The notes under the pieces are model-generated. The model saw only the letters and a list, made by a program, of their open reading frames with translations, had not been told where the DNA came from and did no database searches. Positions 15,341 to 22,778 of a stretch of 64,000 nucleotides of DNA are shown piece after piece (positions within the stretch are counted from its first letter, which is position 1; the number at the start of each line of letters is the position of its first letter). This stretch comes from Streptomyces hyaluromycini. GTDB lineage: Bacteria > Actinomycetota > Actinomycetes > Streptomycetales > Streptomycetaceae. The position numbers and the translations under genes are program-made. The stretch spans positions 434,001 through 498,000 of the forward strand of contig NZ_BCFL01000022.1 in NCBI RefSeq assembly GCF_002217755.1, written 5' to 3'.

Positions 15341-17338
15341 ATGACCCTGGCACCGCAGATGACCGGAGTGAGATCCACCCACGCGGAACAACTCCTTGAG
15401 ATGTACCGGCGGATGAGCCGCATCCGCCGGTTCGAACAGCGGGCGTCGGACCTGTACAAGGCCACCGAGATCCCGGGCTTCCTGCATCTGTCGATCGGAC
15501 AGGAGGCCAGCGCGGTCGGTGCCTGCTGGCCCCTTCGCGACACCGACGGCATCACCTCCACCCACCGGGGCCACGGTCACGTGCTGGCCAAGGGGCTGGA
15601 CACGGCGTCGATGATGGCCGAGCTGATGGGCAAGGAGGCCGGCACCTGCCACGGCCGCGGCGGCTCCATGCACATCGCCGACCCGGGTCTCGGCATCTAC
15701 GGCGCCAACGGCATCGTCGGCGCGGGCCTGCCCATCGCCACCGGAGTGGCCACCGCCGCCAAGCTGCGCGACGCGGGGGACGTGGTGGTGGCGTTCTTCG
15801 GGGACGGCGCGGTCGCGCAGGGCATGTTCCACGAGGCGGTCAACCTCGCCGCCGTCTGGGACCTGCCGGTCGTCTTCCTGTGCGAGAACAACCACTACTC
15901 GGAGTTCTCGCCCGCCGCCGAGCAGCACCGGGCGCCGCTCTCGGCCCGCGCCGCCGGATACGGGATCGCCTACGCCCACGTCGACGGCAACGACGTCCTG
16001 GCGGTGGCCGGGATCATGACCGATGTGGTGGAGCGGATCAGGCACGGCGGCGGCCCGGTCCTGCTGGAGGCGGAGACCTACCGCTGGCACGGCCACTACG
16101 AGGGCGACCCGCAGCGTTACCGCAGCCCGGAGGAGGTCGCCGAGGCCAAGGAGCGCGACCCCCTGCTCGTGGCCCGCCGGCATCTGGCGGCGGCCGGGGT
16201 GGACGCGTCCCAGGCCGACGCGGTGGACGAGGAGATCGACAAGGAGATCGACGCGGCGGTGGAATGGGCGAGGAGCCTGCCCGAGCCCGCCCCGGAGACC
16301 CTCCACGACTTCGTCTCCGCCCCCCGTACCGCCGTACCCGAGCCGGCCCCGCTCCCGGCCGAGGCCGAGATCTTCCGTTCGATGGACGCCGTACGGCTCG
16401 CCCTGGAGCACGAACTCGCCGCGGATCCCGCGGTGTTCGTGGCCGGGATCGACGTCGGAGCCGGCGGCAACGTCTTCGGGCTCACCCGAGGTCTGGCGCA
16501 GGCGTTCCCCGGCAGGGTGCGAGACACCCCGATCAGCGAGAGCGCGATCCTCGGTACGGCGGTGGGTGCGGCCATGGCCGGGATGAAGCCGGTCGTGGAG
16601 ATCATGTACATGGACTTCATCGGCGTCTGCCTCGACATGCTGCTCAACCAGGCGGCGAAGCTGCGTTTCATGACCGGCGGCCGTGCCTCCATGCCGCTCG
16701 TCGTCCGCACCCAGTTCGGCGCCGGCCGCTCCTCGGGCAGCCAGCACTCGCAGAGCCTGGAGGCGCTGCTCGCGCACATCCCCGGACTGACCGTGGTGAT
16801 GCCTTCCAACCCCGCCGACACCTACGGGATGTTGCGGGCCGCGATCCAGGACCCCAACCCGGTCGTCTTCGTCGAGAACCGGCTCCAGTACGGCCTCAAG
16901 GGACCACGGCCACCGGCCGACCACCTGATCCCGCTCGGCCGGGCGAAGGTGGTGCGCGAGGGCACCGACATCACGCTCGTCTCCTGGTCCCGGATGGTTC
17001 AGGACTGTCTCGCCGCCGCCGAGGTGCTCAGCGGCGAGGGCGTCAGTGTCGAGGTCGTCGACCTGCGCACGGTGGCCCCGCTCGACCGTCAGACCGTCCT
17101 CACCTCCCTGGCCAAGACGAACCGCCTGGTGATCGCCCACGAGGCGGTGCGGGACTTCGGGGTCGGCGCCGAACTGGCCGCGCTCGCCGTCGACGAGGGC
17201 TTCTGGCATCTGGACGCCCCGGTCACACGCGTGGCACCGCCTCCGGTGCCCGCCCCGTACGCGCCCTCCCTGGAGCGTGCGTGGCTGCCCTCGCAGGACA
17301 CGATCGCCGAGACCCTGCGCCGTATCGCCGCGGTCTGA
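15341..17338 (+). CDS. Fused E1-alpha/E1-beta 2-oxoacid dehydrogenase (acetoin/branched-chain type)
   Basis: A single 665-residue chain combining the two subunits of a thiamine-diphosphate E1 enzyme. The alpha half (about 15-335) has GHGHVLAKG, HGRGGSMH and the cofactor motif from GDG (154-156) to NN (183-184). The beta half begins near 342 with EIFRSMDAVRLAL and contains TPISESAILG and the C-terminal transketolase-like part. It would decarboxylate a 2-oxo acid (or cleave an acyloin) and pass the acyl group to a lipoyl E2. No E2 or E3 gene lies nearby, so it either uses subunits encoded elsewhere or acts alone. The ATG has GAGGACG before it. Confidence 0.88.
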   Translation: MTLAPQMTGVRSTHAEQLLEMYRRMSRIRRFEQRASDLYKATEIPGFLHLSIGQEASAVGACWPLRDTDGITSTHRGHGHVLAKGLDTASMMAELMGKEAGTCHGRGGSMHIADPGLGIYGANGIVGAGLPIATGVATAAKLRDAGDVVVAFFGDGAVAQGMFHEAVNLAAVWDLPVVFLCENNHYSEFSPAAEQHRAPLSARAAGYGIAYAHVDGNDVLAVAGIMTDVVERIRHGGGPVLLEAETYRWHGHYEGDPQRYRSPEEVAEAKERDPLLVARRHLAAAGVDASQADAVDEEIDKEIDAAVEWARSLPEPAPETLHDFVSAPRTAVPEPAPLPAEAEIFRSMDAVRLALEHELAADPAVFVAGIDVGAGGNVFGLTRGLAQAFPGRVRDTPISESAILGTAVGAAMAGMKPVVEIMYMDFIGVCLDMLLNQAAKLRFMTGGRASMPLVVRTQFGAGRSSGSQHSQSLEALLAHIPGLTVVMPSNPADTYGMLRAAIQDPNPVVFVENRLQYGLKGPRPPADHLIPLGRAKVVREGTDITLVSWSRMVQDCLAAAEVLSGEGVSVEVVDLRTVAPLDRQTVLTSLAKTNRLVIAHEAVRDFGVGAELAALAVDEGFWHLDAPVTRVAPPPVPAPYAPSLERAWLPSQDTIAETLRRIAAV

Positions 17339-17409
17339 ACCGAAATGGACCGAGTGATCCAAAGCTCTTTCTCACCTGACCCGTCCCTCGGTTTTCTGTA
17401 CGCAGTCCC

Positions 17410-17415
17410 TAGAAT
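17410..17415 (+). promoter_or_regulatory. -10 box of the TetR gene
   Basis: TAGAAT lies eight bases before the ATG at 17424, with no ribosome site in between. The transcript may therefore be leaderless or nearly so. Confidence 0.45.
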
Positions 17416-17423
17416 GCTGAATC

Positions 17424-18122
17424 ATGGCAAGACCACCAGGGCACGGACCGGGCTACGAGACCAAGCGTCAGGAGATCATCGACAAGGCGGCCGCGCTGTT
17501 CGCCGAGAAGGGGTACGCCGCCACCGGTATCGCTGAGGTGGGCGATGTCGCGGGGCTGGCCAGGGGCGCGCTCTACTACTACATCGGCTCGAAGGAGCAT
17601 CTGCTCGTCGAGATCCAGGACCGGGTGATGCGTCCCATGCTCGCCGGTGTGCACCGGATCGCCGCCCTGGACGAGGATCCGGTGCTCCGGCTCCGGCTGC
17701 TGTCCCAGACGCTGCTGGAGAACATCCTGGCCCGGCTGGACCATGTCCGGGTCTACGAACACGACTACCGGAACCTGCGCGGGGACAACCGCACCCGCCT
17801 GCTGAGCCAGCGCCGCGAATTCGAGGGTGTCGTCCAGGAGTTGCTGGTTGCCGCGATGGAGGACGGATCGTTCCGCAGGCTCGATCCCGGGCTGGCCACC
17901 CTGCAGTTCCTGAACATGCACAACCACACCTACCAGTGGATCAAGCCGGGTGGTGAGTGGGACGCCCGGAGCCTGTCCCGGGAGTACTGCGCGACGCTCT
18001 TCTCGGGATTCGCCGGTCCGGGCCGCCGGTTCGACGACATCGAGGACCATGTGAGCGACTTCCTCGCCAAGCGGGAGACCGCCGCTCCCGTGCCGATTCC
18101 GCGTTCCTCCGGCAGGGCGTGA
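17424..18122 (+). CDS. TetR family regulator (KstR2-like layout)
   Basis: A 232-residue TetR repressor with the helix-turn-helix at about 35-56 (TGIAEVGDVAGLARGALYYYI) and a ligand-binding domain of the usual size. The C-terminal stretch NHTYQWIKPGGEWDARSLSREYCATLFSGF resembles the YRPGG-containing end of KstR2, the repressor of steroid ring-degradation genes in mycobacteria that senses a CoA thioester. It is the only TetR gene in the window and lies in the middle of the promoters that carry ACCGACC-type dyads, so it is the best candidate for binding them. It follows the E1 gene by 85 bases. Confidence 0.88.
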   Translation: MARPPGHGPGYETKRQEIIDKAAALFAEKGYAATGIAEVGDVAGLARGALYYYIGSKEHLLVEIQDRVMRPMLAGVHRIAALDEDPVLRLRLLSQTLLENILARLDHVRVYEHDYRNLRGDNRTRLLSQRREFEGVVQELLVAAMEDGSFRRLDPGLATLQFLNMHNHTYQWIKPGGEWDARSLSREYCATLFSGFAGPGRRFDDIEDHVSDFLAKRETAAPVPIPRSSGRA

Positions 18123-18192
18123 CACGGGGCCCGCCGCCCGTGTTCCGGGCGTTGCCTACCTCTGCCCGCGCCGATAGTGTGGGATTTAATTC

Positions 18193-18206
18193 ACCGACCG
18201 ATCGGT
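18193..18206. promoter_or_regulatory. TetR-type operator, best-conserved copy
   Basis: ACCGACCGATCGGT flanked by AT-rich sequence (TTAATTC before, ATAACC after). As two abutting 7-base halves it has one mismatch. It sits about 60 bases upstream of the decayed BVMO gene and downstream of the TetR gene. Confidence 0.6.
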
Positions 18207-18265
18207 ATAACCTCTTGTGTCCTGCTTGGCGGTGGGCGACCGCTCGGCACGAGGAGGGATGTTGA

Positions 18266-19293
18266 GTGGACTGGCGAACCGAGGCCGACGTGCTGATCGT
18301 GGGTGCCGGTACTACAGGCCTTTATCAGCTCTACCGCGCCAGAGCCGAGGGCTTTTCCGCGGTGCTGCTCGAAGCGGGCCTCGGCGTCGGCGGGATCTGG
18401 TACTGGAACAACTCCTTCGAGGCGCGCTTCGAGGCGGAGAGCAGTGTCCGCGGGCACCTCTTCTCGGCAGAGCTGGGAGCCGCGTGGCAGCGCCCCGAGG
18501 AAGGCGCCGGCCAGCCGGTCATCGAGGGCTATCTCAACCACCTGGTCGACCGTCAGGACCTGCGCCCGCACATCCGGTTGGGCGCCACGGTGGGTTCGGC
18601 CGTCTACGACGACCCGACCGGGACCTGGTCGGTGCTGACCGATGACGCCGTCGAGTACCGGGCACGCTTCCTGGTCGCCGCCACCGGAGCCCTCCCGGCA
18701 CCCGGCCGCCCCTGTGCGGGCGGCCGTCAGCAGGCCAGGGCCGGACACCGTAACGGCCGGGACGCGGGCGCGGGCACCGGGGCGCGCGCCAGGAGCTGTC
18801 CGCCTCGCACGTTCCGGAGAGCCGATCGTCCGCGTACAGCGACAGCGGTGTGTGCGCGGGGGGCCTCATCGTGGCCGGGGACGACGCGTTCAGCGGCGGC
18901 ACGCTGAAGCGGCTCGGGGTGCGGGGCCGGGACGGTCTCAGACTGGCCGGCTACTGGGCGGACGGCCCGCGGAGCTATCTCGGTGTCATGACCGCGGGTT
19001 TCCCGAACTTCTTCTTCCCCGGCGGCCCGCACTGCGTCCCCGACAACCCTCGTCACCCCGGCGATCAGGTGGACTTCATCACCGGTGCCCTCGTACGGGC
19101 CCGCGATCACGGGCGTGACGTCGTCGAGGTGGGGCTCGCGGCCGAGGAGGAGTGGACGGACCTGATGGCCGGGGCGCCGCTCTCGTGGCGACCGCACCCG
19201 TTGCCGGGATCGCCGCTGGGAGGCCCGGCGGGCGAGACCATGGGCGACGCGTACGGGGCGTTCATCTTCTCCGAAGCCGGGCGGGCCGCCTGA
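18266..19293 (+). pseudogene. Decayed Baeyer-Villiger monooxygenase
   Basis: The first part (18266 to about 18700, GTG start with GAGGAGGGA upstream) encodes the N-terminal FAD domain of a BVMO, with VLIVGAGTTGLYQLY and VGGIWYWNNSFEARFEAES. It is closely similar to the intact enzyme at 19456-21117. At about 18690-18850 the similarity ends, and the C-terminal domain resumes in another frame (ORF from 18850; RLGVRGRDGL, GFPNFFFPGGPH, EEEWTDLM). Roughly 200-250 residues of the middle, including the NADPH domain and the BVMO fingerprint, are missing, and the extreme C-terminus differs from the paralogue. The promoter and ribosome site still look intact. It should be inactive as a monooxygenase. 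Confidence 0.85.
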
Positions 19294-19387
19294 TGCGGGA
19301 CCTTCGCGCTGCCGCGCGCACTGCGGCGTGAGCGGCGGGATCCGGCCGACGGACCCGCACGGTCGTACGCACTCGCACGGTCGCACG

Positions 19388-19441
19388 CACGATCACGCCG
19401 GTGCCCCAGGATCCGTTTCCCGGGGCACCGGCGTGATCGTG
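19388..19441. terminator. Strong bidirectional hairpin terminator
   Basis: A perfect 20-base-pair stem (19388-19407 with 19422-19441) and a 14-base loop lie between the decayed BVMO gene and the convergent intact BVMO gene. It is the longest stem found in an intergenic position of this window. Confidence 0.85.
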
Positions 19442-19455
19442 ACGTAGAGCAGGTG

Positions 19456-21117
19456 TCACGCGTCGGCCGCGCTGCCCGCCTTCGACAGGTCGAAGGTGTT
19501 GAAGTCGTTCTCCCGGACCTCCTGGATCAGCTCCTGGAGCTTCCACCGCCCGGTGGGGTTCAGCAGCTGGCTGACCGCCTTGCCGGGGATGTTGGCCCCG
19601 TAGAAGTAGCTGGCCTTCTGGAAGATCGACATGTTGTCGCTGTTGTTCATGAGGTCGGTCCACTCCTGCTCCGCGGCGGCCTTGACCTCGATCACGTCGT
19701 AGCCCTGCTTGTACGCGTGCAGCAGGGCCTCGTGCGCGAACTCCACCTGGTCGCCGGCGTAGCGCGGGTTGTTGCCGAGTGCGCCGTGCGGGCCGCCGGG
19801 GAAGAAGAAGTTGGGGAACCCGGCCGCGGCGATCCCCAGGTAGGTGCGCGGGCCGTTCGCCCAGTGCTCCTCCAGCGCCAGCCCCTGCCTGCCGCGCACC
19901 CCCAGGCGGTTGAGCGCGCCGGTACCGAAGTCGTAGCCCGTGCCCCAGATGACGATGTCGAACTCACGCAGGCCCGTCGAGGTCTCGATGCCCGTCTCGG
20001 TGAACCGGACGATGGGCTCCTCGGGCAGGGAGACGAGCGAGACGGTCGGCTTGTTGTACGCCTCGAAGTAGCCCGTGCCGAACGGAGGGCGCCGGGCGCC
20101 GTAGCCGCCGTCGGTCGGTATCAGCTTCTCCGCCGTCGCGGGGTCCTTCACGATGCCGCGGATCTTCCCGGCCATGAAGTCGCACCACTCGGCGTTCACG
20201 GTGGGATTGAACGTCATGTCGCGGTAGTGCTCGGTCAGCTTCGTGAAGCCGGGGCTGTTCCAGACCTTCTCGTAGAACTCCTGGCGCTCCTCGGGGCTGA
20301 CGTCCGCGCCCATGACCGGGTTCATGGCGTGCAGGAACCCGCTGGGGGAGGTGTTGAGGGTGTCCCGGATCCGCTCGTAGTCCGCCTTGAGCCCGGCCTG
20401 CTCCTCGGCCGTGATCGGCCTGTTGTTGAGCGGTGTGACCCAGTCCGCCTTCATCTGGAAGACGGTCAGGGAGGCCACCTCGTCGGCGATGGCCGGCACG
20501 ATCTGGACGCCGCTGGAACCGGTCCCGACGAGCGCCACCCGCTTGCCGGTGAAGTCGATCGGCTTCTTGGGCCAGCGGCTGGTGTGGTGCTGCTCGCCCT
20601 TGAAGTCCTCCCGGCCCGCGATGCCGGGGATGAAGGGGACCGAGAGGTTCCCGGTGGCCGCGACGAGGAAACGCGTCCGGACCGTGGTGCCGTTCTCGGC
20701 CGTCACCGTCCAGGTGCCGGACGGCTCGTCGAAGACGGCCGAGGTCACCTTGGTGTTGACGGCGATGTCGCGCCGCAGGTCGAACCGGTCGACCACGTGG
20801 TTGAAGTACCGCTCGATCTCCGGCTGTCCGGCGTACTGCTCCGACCACTCCCACTCCTCCCACAGCTCCTTGGAGAAGAGGTAGCCGTAGGTGTAGCTCT
20901 CGGAGTCGAAGCGTGCCTCGGGATAGCGGTTCCAGTACCACACGCCGCCGACGCCGCTGCCGGCCTCCAGCAGCTTCGCCGAGAGGCCCGCCTCGCGAGC
21001 CCGGTACAGCTGGTAGATGCCGGTGACACCCGCGCCGATGACCACGACGTCCAGCAGGCCGGCCGGATCGGCCTGACCTCTGGATGCCGCGGCCGCCGTC
21101 TTCGTCGTCTTGCTCAT
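19456..21117 (-). CDS. Type I Baeyer-Villiger monooxygenase (cyclohexanone monooxygenase-like)
   Basis: A 553-residue flavoprotein that inserts oxygen next to a ketone using NADPH and O2. The FAD motif GAGVTG is at 28-33, the BVMO fingerprint FKGEQHHTSRWP is at 172-183 and fits FxGxxxHxxxWP, and the NADPH motif GTGSSG is at 198-203. I chose the ATG at 21117, seven bases after GGAGGG; a GTG 18 bases upstream is less likely. It is transcribed away from the CMD/SDR genes, with ACCGACC-like sites between. A ring ketone of a steroid- or terpenoid-like substrate is a reasonable guess. Its half-deleted relative lies next door at 18266. Confidence 0.93.
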   Translation of the reverse strand: MSKTTKTAAAASRGQADPAGLLDVVVIGAGVTGIYQLYRAREAGLSAKLLEAGSGVGGVWYWNRYPEARFDSESYTYGYLFSKELWEEWEWSEQYAGQPEIERYFNHVVDRFDLRRDIAVNTKVTSAVFDEPSGTWTVTAENGTTVRTRFLVAATGNLSVPFIPGIAGREDFKGEQHHTSRWPKKPIDFTGKRVALVGTGSSGVQIVPAIADEVASLTVFQMKADWVTPLNNRPITAEEQAGLKADYERIRDTLNTSPSGFLHAMNPVMGADVSPEERQEFYEKVWNSPGFTKLTEHYRDMTFNPTVNAEWCDFMAGKIRGIVKDPATAEKLIPTDGGYGARRPPFGTGYFEAYNKPTVSLVSLPEEPIVRFTETGIETSTGLREFDIVIWGTGYDFGTGALNRLGVRGRQGLALEEHWANGPRTYLGIAAAGFPNFFFPGGPHGALGNNPRYAGDQVEFAHEALLHAYKQGYDVIEVKAAAEQEWTDLMNNSDNMSIFQKASYFYGANIPGKAVSQLLNPTGRWKLQELIQEVRENDFNTFDLSKAGSAADA

Positions 21118-21173
21118 CTGCCCTCCACAGTGCACAGGGGGCTGCTCCGCCCGCGTGAGCCCGAGTTTTTTAT

Positions 21174-21187
21174 GTCGACCGATCGAT
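21174..21187. promoter_or_regulatory. TetR-type operator candidate upstream of the BVMO gene
   Basis: GTCGACCGATCGAT within AT-rich sequence 57 bases upstream of the BVMO start codon. It matches the region A dyad at the central ten bases and less well outside. Confidence 0.45.
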
Positions 21188-21341
21188 CGAATATTGAGGT
21201 GAGAGTAGAGCAGGGCCCTGGCTCGATCAATGGCCGTGCCGTGAGGAGATGCCTGCGGGGCGGTGGTCGACCCTCTGAATGTCCGCCGCGAACTCCTTCG
21301 CGACCTGGCGACAGGTGATTCCTGTCCTGGTCGTTGATTAT

Positions 21342-21355
21342 ACCGACCGATTGGA
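21342..21355. promoter_or_regulatory. TetR-type operator upstream of the CMD-like gene
   Basis: ACCGACCGATTGGA within TTATACC...CTAACT. The left half is perfect and the right half has two mismatches. It lies about 50 bases before the CMD-like gene at 21408, the same place as the weaker site before the paralogue at 2664. Confidence 0.55.
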
Positions 21356-21407
21356 CTAACTTTCAGGGCGCGGGGAGGACACAGTGTCGTGCCAACAGGA
21401 GTCGCCC

Positions 21408-21800
21408 ATGACGGCCAAGAATGTCGAAGAGCCGACCGATCTGCGCGGTGCCGGGCTCAAGGCCATGCGTGACGCACTGCCCGGGGTGTTCCCCGACGGG
21501 GACATCGACCTGCGGGACGGGCGCCTCGGGGAGGAACTGGTCGAGATCGGCCTGACCAGCGTATGGGGATCCCTGTGGGCCCGTGAGGGGCTCGGTCCGC
21601 GTGACCGCAGCCTGGTCACCCTGGGAATCCTCATCGCGCTCGGCGCGGAGACCGAACTGCGGACCCACTTCCGGATCGGCGTCACCAACGGTCTGACCCG
21701 GGACGAGATCGCCGAAGTCATCTACCACGCCGCTGGTTACGCGGGTTTCCCGGCCGCGTCGGCGGCCCGGAGTGCCGCACGGGAGGCACTCCCCGACTGA
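21408..21800 (+). CDS. Carboxymuconolactone decarboxylase (AhpD-like) family protein, second copy
   Basis: A 130-residue CMD-family protein, the same length as the one at 2664 and closely similar along its whole length: DLRDGRLGEELVEIGLTSVW against DLRDGRIGEDLVDIGLTSVW, and RDRSLVTLGILIALGAE in both. As in the first copy, no CxxC redox pair is seen. I chose the ATG at 21408 (AGGAG six bases upstream, and it matches the paralogue); a GTG at 21384 also has a good ribosome site and would add eight residues. It heads a group with an SDR at 21915. The pair probably handles related compounds, or one is a spare copy. Confidence 0.82.
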   Translation: MTAKNVEEPTDLRGAGLKAMRDALPGVFPDGDIDLRDGRLGEELVEIGLTSVWGSLWAREGLGPRDRSLVTLGILIALGAETELRTHFRIGVTNGLTRDEIAEVIYHAAGYAGFPAASAARSAAREALPD

Positions 21801-21914
21801 CGGGGGGCGGTGCTCCATGGGGCGCCGGACGCATGCACGGGGTGCACAGCCGGCCGGGCGGCGGGGTCTGTCGAAGACCTGTCGCACGGTGTCACACGAG
21901 CGAGGAGCAGGGGT

Positions 21915-22655
21915 ATGTCATTGCAGGGAAAGGTCGCCGTCGTCACCGGCGGCGCCCGGGGTATCGGCCAGGCGGTCGCGACGGTACTGGCGGCGCAGGG
22001 TGCGAAGGTCGCGGTGTGGGATCTGGATCTCGGCGGGGCCGAGAAGACCGTCACCGCGATCCAGGAAGCGGGCGGAACCGCGATCGCCGTAGGGGGTGAT
22101 GCGGCCGAGGCCACCGCCGTGGCCGCGGCGGCCGGCCGGACCCGGGCGGAGCTGGGGCCCGTCACGATCCTCGTCAACAACGCGGGGATCACGGCCTACC
22201 AGCCGTTCACCGGCATCACCGAGGACGCCTGGGACCGCATGATCGGCATCAACCTCAAGGGGCCGTTCCTGGTCACCAAGGAGCTGGTGCCCGACATGCT
22301 GGAGGCGGGCTGGGGGCGCGTCATCAACATCTCGTCCTCGTCCGCGCAGACCGGTGCCCCGGCCATGGCGCACTACGCGGCGTCCAAGGGCGGGGTCATC
22401 GGCCTCACCCGGGCGCTGGCCATCGAGTACGCGGACAAGGGCATCACCGTCAACCACGTGCCCCCGGGCTTCATCGACACCCCCCTGGTGCGCCAGGGGC
22501 CGATCGACGTGGACGCGGTCGCGCAGACGATGCCGATGAAGCGGGCCGGCCGGCCCGAGGACGTCGCCTACGCGGTCTCCTATCTGGCCTCCGAGGAAGC
22601 GGGCTACGTGACGGGACAGACCCTCAGCACCAACGGCGGACGCTATCTCGCCTGA
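21915..22655 (+). CDS. Short-chain dehydrogenase/reductase (FabG-like)
   Basis: A 246-residue SDR with cofactor loop TGGARGIG at 11-18, NNAG, and catalytic Ser141, Tyr154 and Lys158 in YAASK. It is FabG-like and probably interconverts a ring or side-chain alcohol and ketone. The ATG at 21915 has CGAGGAGCAGG before it; the frame is open further upstream but without a comparable start. It follows the CMD-like gene by 114 bases and is probably in the same transcript. The neighbouring BVMO needs a ketone, which this enzyme could supply. Confidence 0.87.
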   Translation: MSLQGKVAVVTGGARGIGQAVATVLAAQGAKVAVWDLDLGGAEKTVTAIQEAGGTAIAVGGDAAEATAVAAAAGRTRAELGPVTILVNNAGITAYQPFTGITEDAWDRMIGINLKGPFLVTKELVPDMLEAGWGRVINISSSSAQTGAPAMAHYAASKGGVIGLTRALAIEYADKGITVNHVPPGFIDTPLVRQGPIDVDAVAQTMPMKRAGRPEDVAYAVSYLASEEAGYVTGQTLSTNGGRYLA

Positions 22656-22680
22656 CATCCCGCCCTGCCGCTTTATTGTT

Positions 22681-22696
22681 TAGACCGCATGGTCTA
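22681..22696. promoter_or_regulatory. Dyad TAGACC-GCAT-GGTCTA before the reductase gene
   Basis: Perfect 6-base arms with a 4-base centre in AT-rich surroundings (TTTATTGTT before, TTTTGAG after). The arms differ from the ACCGACC dyad but resemble the left half of the site at 9645. It may be a variant of that operator or bind another regulator. Confidence 0.5.
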
Positions 22697-22710
22697 TTTT
22701 GAGAGAACGT

Positions 22711-22737
22711 ATGAAGCAACATCGGAGTCAGCTATGA
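22711..22737 (+). other. Possible 8-codon leader open reading frame
   Basis: ATG AAG ... TGA encodes MKQHRSQL, with GAGAGA just upstream. Its stop overlaps the next small frame's ATG by four bases (ATGA at 22734-22737). Confidence 0.3.
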
Positions 22738-22778
22738 GGATCGAGCATGGTGTCCAGGCCGCCGGGGTGAGCACATGA
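22734..22778 (+). other. Possible 14-codon leader open reading frame coupled to the reductase
   Basis: Encodes MRIEHGVQAAGVST with CGGAG upstream. Its stop overlaps the ATG of the ferredoxin reductase gene by four bases (ATGA at 22775-22778). The reductase itself has only a weak ribosome site, so translation may reach it by re-initiation. Confidence 0.35.

Noticed and set aside
15230..17362. A 710-codon minus-strand frame opposite the fused E1 gene
   Set aside because: The E1 motifs on the plus strand are unambiguous; the opposite frame is low-complexity.
18266..19293. Two separate small genes in place of one decayed BVMO
   Set aside because: The two parts match the N- and C-terminal domains of the neighbouring BVMO in order, so a broken gene is the simpler reading.
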